From Chloroflexota bacterium (GTDB lineage Bacteria; Chloroflexota; Dehalococcoidia; SM23-28-2; RBG-16-64-32), in the NCBI GenBank assembly GCA_022564695.1, contig JADFKX010000013.1, forward strand, positions 1 to 21,846: a stretch of 21,846 nt of DNA. The letters run 5' to 3'. How positions within the stretch are numbered: position 1 is the stretch's first letter; the number at the start of each line of letters is the position of its first letter. The position numbers and the translations under genes are program-made. The notes under the pieces were generated by a model. The model did not search any database and had not been told where the DNA came from. It worked only from the letters and a program-made list of their open reading frames with translations. Shown in pieces: positions 20,338 through 21,846 of this stretch.

Positions 20338-20883
20338 CTACTGAATCGCCCTTCCTGCCTTACCGGCCTTACGACGGACGTACTCACCCACGTAGCGGAT
20401 GCCCTTGCCCTTGTAGGGCTCCGGCGGCCTCACCTTGCGAACATCGGCAGCCGCCTGGCCCACATCTTCCTTATTGATTCCTCTTACTGTTACGCGTGTG
20501 GTGCCCTCCACCTCAAACTCTATGCCCGGCGGCGGGGGAACCTCCACCGTGTGGGAGTATCCTACGGCCAGCACCAGACTCTTCCCCTGCATCTGGGCAC
20601 GGTACCCCACCCCCTGGAGCTCCAACGCCTTGGCATACCCCTCGTTGACGCCGGTGACCATGTTGGCGATCAAGGTACGGGTGAGCCCATGCGCCGCGCG
20701 GTGGCGAGATTGATCGCTGGGCCGATCCACCGTTAGCACGCCGTCACTCAGGTTGAGCTTCATGTCCGGGATTAGATCGCGGCTGAGCTCACCCTTGGGA
20801 CCCTTAACGGTGATGTGGGCGCCTTTGATTTGCACCTCCACACCACTGGGTATGGCTATCGGCACCTTTCCTACGCGGGACAC
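20338..20883 (-). CDS. rplF: 50S ribosomal protein L6
   Basis: Large-subunit protein near the sarcin-ricin loop and factor-binding site. 181 residues from GTG at 20883, giving the usual beginning MSRVGKVPIAIPSGV. GGAGG (20895-20891) is 7 bases before this GTG, while the alternative GTG at 20889 would be only one base from it. Further marks: VKGPKGELSRDL, NMVTGVNEGYAKALELQGVGYRA and C-terminal PPEPYKGKGIRYVGEYVRRKAGKAG. It is separated from rpsH by 108 bases, an unusually large gap in this cluster. Confidence 0.98.
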   Translation of the reverse strand: MSRVGKVPIAIPSGVEVQIKGAHITVKGPKGELSRDLIPDMKLNLSDGVLTVDRPSDQSRHRAAHGLTRTLIANMVTGVNEGYAKALELQGVGYRAQMQGKSLVLAVGYSHTVEVPPPPGIEFEVEGTTRVTVRGINKEDVGQAAADVRKVRPPEPYKGKGIRYVGEYVRRKAGKAGRAIQ

Positions 20884-20981
20884 GAACACCCCTCCGCGCC
20901 ACTCTTGAGAACAGTGGCCATGGCGCTGGGAGCAGTGGCCATTGGGCCCTCAGATTGGCTCCTGGCCATACCGTATTCCAT
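20871..20981 (-). CDS. Possible 36-residue small ORF between rpsH and rplF
   Basis: The outsized rpsH-rplF gap holds an open frame starting ATG at 20981, with AAGGA 7 bases upstream, and ending TAG at 20873-20871, overlapping rplF by 13 bases. The peptide starts MEYGMARSQSEG, repeats Met-Ala three times (residues 5-6, 14-15, 21-22; two copies as MAT) and ends GCSCPA with two cysteines. The rplF ribosome site lies inside it, so it could couple the two genes. It matches no family I know. In GC-rich DNA a 36-codon frame can arise by chance, so this is tentative. Confidence 0.3.
   Translation of the reverse strand: MEYGMARSQSEGPMATAPSAMATVLKSGAEGCSCPA
20912..20942. repeat. Short direct repeat CAGTGGCCAT in rpsH-rplF gap
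   Basis: CAGTGGCCAT occurs at 20912-20921 and 20933-20942, 21 bases apart, and the core TGGCCAT recurs at 20963-20969. The copies give the repeated Met-Ala in the small ORF frame, since all spacings are multiples of three. Local duplication may have enlarged this gap. Confidence 0.6.
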
Positions 20982-20991
20982 CTCCTCGTCC

Positions 20992-21387
20992 TTACCACAC
21001 ATGGCAGATGACTTCCCCGCCGAGGCCACGCTTTCGTGCTTCGCCGCCGGTCAGCAAGCCCTGCGAGGTGGAGATAATCGCGATTCCGAGCCCGCCGTAA
21101 ACCCGAGGCGCAGCCCGCTTCTGGACATAGACCCGCAACCCCGGCTTGCTGATCCGTTGGATGCCGGTGATCGTCGGCTCTCTCTTATCCGTATAAGCGA
21201 GGTGCACGCGAATCGTCCGCCTAATCTCCTCCTGCCGCACCTCGAAGCCGTGGATGAAGCCCTCCTTCTTGAGAGTCCCCGCGAGCGAGATCTTGATCTT
21301 GGATGCGGGCATATCGGTGTAATCGTGCCGTGCCTGAAGGGCATTGCGGATTCGGGTTAGCATGTCGGCGATCGGGTCAGTATTCAT
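20992..21387 (-). CDS. rpsH: 30S ribosomal protein S8
   Basis: Central-domain 16S rRNA-binding protein and, in E. coli, the repressor of the spc operon. 131 residues. N-terminal MNTDPIADMLTRIRNALQARH, middle RISKPGLRVYV, and C-terminal GIAIISTSQGLLTGGEARKRGLGGEVICHVW, the expected ending. It starts 6 bases after the rpsN stop, with no strong Shine-Dalgarno. Confidence 0.98.
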   Translation of the reverse strand: MNTDPIADMLTRIRNALQARHDYTDMPASKIKISLAGTLKKEGFIHGFEVRQEEIRRTIRVHLAYTDKREPTITGIQRISKPGLRVYVQKRAAPRVYGGLGIAIISTSQGLLTGGEARKRGLGGEVICHVW

Positions 21388-21393
21388 CGTCGT

Positions 21394-21582
21394 CTACCAG
21401 CTAGACTTCTTGACCCCGGGCAGGTGTCCCAGCAGGGCGAACTGACGGAAGCAGATGCGGCAGAGCCCAAACGTACGCAGGTAGGCACGGGGACGTCCGC
21501 AGCGCCCACAGCGGTTGCGGTGACGCACCTTAAACTTCGGCGTCTTGTTGAACGTCTTTTCGTATAGCGCTCTACGGGTCAC
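21394..21582 (-). CDS. rpsN: 30S ribosomal protein S14, type Z
   Basis: 62-residue zinc-binding S14 with the two CxxC pairs C25/C28 (RCGRCGRPRAY) and C41/C44 (LCRICFRQ). Begins MTRRALYEKTFNKTPKF and ends HLPGVKKSSW. I chose GTG at 21582 because AGGAG lies 5 bases upstream and the family starts here; the longer open frame to 21765 is read through rplE in another frame. This short C-plus form differs from the roughly 100-residue S14 of enterobacteria. Confidence 0.97.
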   Translation of the reverse strand: MTRRALYEKTFNKTPKFKVRHRNRCGRCGRPRAYLRTFGLCRICFRQFALLGHLPGVKKSSW

Positions 21583-21592
21583 AGGCTCTCCT

Positions 21593-21846
21593 CTAACGTT
21601 CGAAGGGCATCCCCAGCAGCTCCAACAGCCGCTTGCCCTCCTCGTCGGTCTTGGCCGAAGTGATGATATTGATCTGAAGGCCCCTGATACGGTTGACCTT
21701 ATCGTAATCAATCTCGGGAAACATGAGCTGCTCGCGGATGCCGAGGCTAAAGTTTCCGCGGCCATCGAAAGCGCTGGTCGAAACGCCCTGGAAGTCGCGG
21801 AGGCGGGGAAGAGCGGCGTTCAACAGCCGGTCCAGGAACTCCCACA
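21593..21846 (-). CDS. rplE: 50S ribosomal protein L5 (partial, 5' end outside window)
   Basis: The C-terminal 83 residues of L5, which binds 5S rRNA. It enters the window as WEFLDRLLNAALPRLRDFQG, continues FDGRGNFSLGIREQLMFPEIDYD and ends LLELLGMPFER, the standard L5 C-terminus. The start lies beyond the right edge. It is followed by rpsN after 10 bases, as in the spc operon. Confidence 0.97.
   Translation of the reverse strand, partial: WEFLDRLLNAALPRLRDFQGVSTSAFDGRGNFSLGIREQLMFPEIDYDKVNRIRGLQINIITSAKTDEEGKRLLELLGMPFER

Noticed and set aside
21583..21765. Extension of the S14 frame upstream to 21765
   Set aside because: The extra residues are an out-of-frame reading of rplE; S14 type Z begins at the GTG at 21582 with its own AGGAG.
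1..21846. Mobile elements, CRISPR arrays, tRNA genes or a defence system
   Set aside because: All strands are occupied by housekeeping genes; I saw no transposase, integrase, regularly spaced repeats or cloverleaf sequences.

Overview
This window looks like a chromosomal segment from a GC-rich bacterium. The best guess is a member of the Chloroflexota, possibly Dehalococcoidia-like. That rests on general impressions: an archaeal/Thermotoga-type short AhcY, an archaeal-like bifunctional phosphoglucose/phosphomannose isomerase, and a methylthioadenosine/SAM-cycle operon lying tail to tail with the ribosomal protein cluster. The phylum call is inference and would need a phylogeny of RpoA, SecY or the ribosomal proteins. 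Coding density is very high, and many genes overlap their neighbours by 1 to 17 bases. No stretch over 300 bases lacks a gene. I saw no tRNA, rRNA, CRISPR array, insertion sequence or prophage gene.

Left edge (1-1252): an M20-family amidohydrolase runs leftward off the window, divergent from apt (adenine phosphoribosyltransferase). The 188-base divergent spacer holds a promoter for the amidohydrolase and a perfect 11-bp inverted repeat.

Centre left (1253-10772, plus strand): a promoter with a perfect TTGACA -35 box precedes a clear SAM-I (S-box) riboswitch, then nine close-packed genes: mtnA, mtnP, a GNAT acetyltransferase, a DUF1028 protein, ahcY, metK, a sugar-phosphate nucleotidyltransferase, a phosphomannomutase/phosphoglucomutase, and a phosphoglucose/phosphomannose isomerase. 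The first part makes SAM (metK), clears S-adenosylhomocysteine (ahcY), and processes methylthioadenosine to adenine and methylthioribulose-1-phosphate (mtnP, mtnA); Apt next door can recapture the adenine. The last three genes could form a short route from fructose-6-phosphate to an activated hexose such as GDP-mannose. All nine may be under SAM control.

Right half (10790-21846, minus strand, transcribed toward the left): the end of the spc operon, the alpha operon and the L13/S9 operon, joined in one run: rplE (cut by the window edge), rpsN, rpsH, a possible 36-residue small ORF, rplF, rplR, rpsE, rpmD, rplO, secY, adk, map, infA, rpmJ, rpsM, rpsK, rpsD, rpoA, rplQ, truA, rplM, rpsI. Order is canonical. 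Unusual points are a roughly 97-residue charged tail on RpoA, an acidic TruA tail whose DNA also encodes the start of L13, an outsized rpsH-rplF gap with a plausible small ORF, and cysteine-bearing (zinc-type) versions of S14, S4, L36 and adenylate kinase.

I found no clearly new multi-gene system. The best leads are the riboswitch expression platform feeding a TTG start, the two unexplained genes (GNAT and DUF1028) inside the SAM operon, the RpoA tail, and the small ORF.
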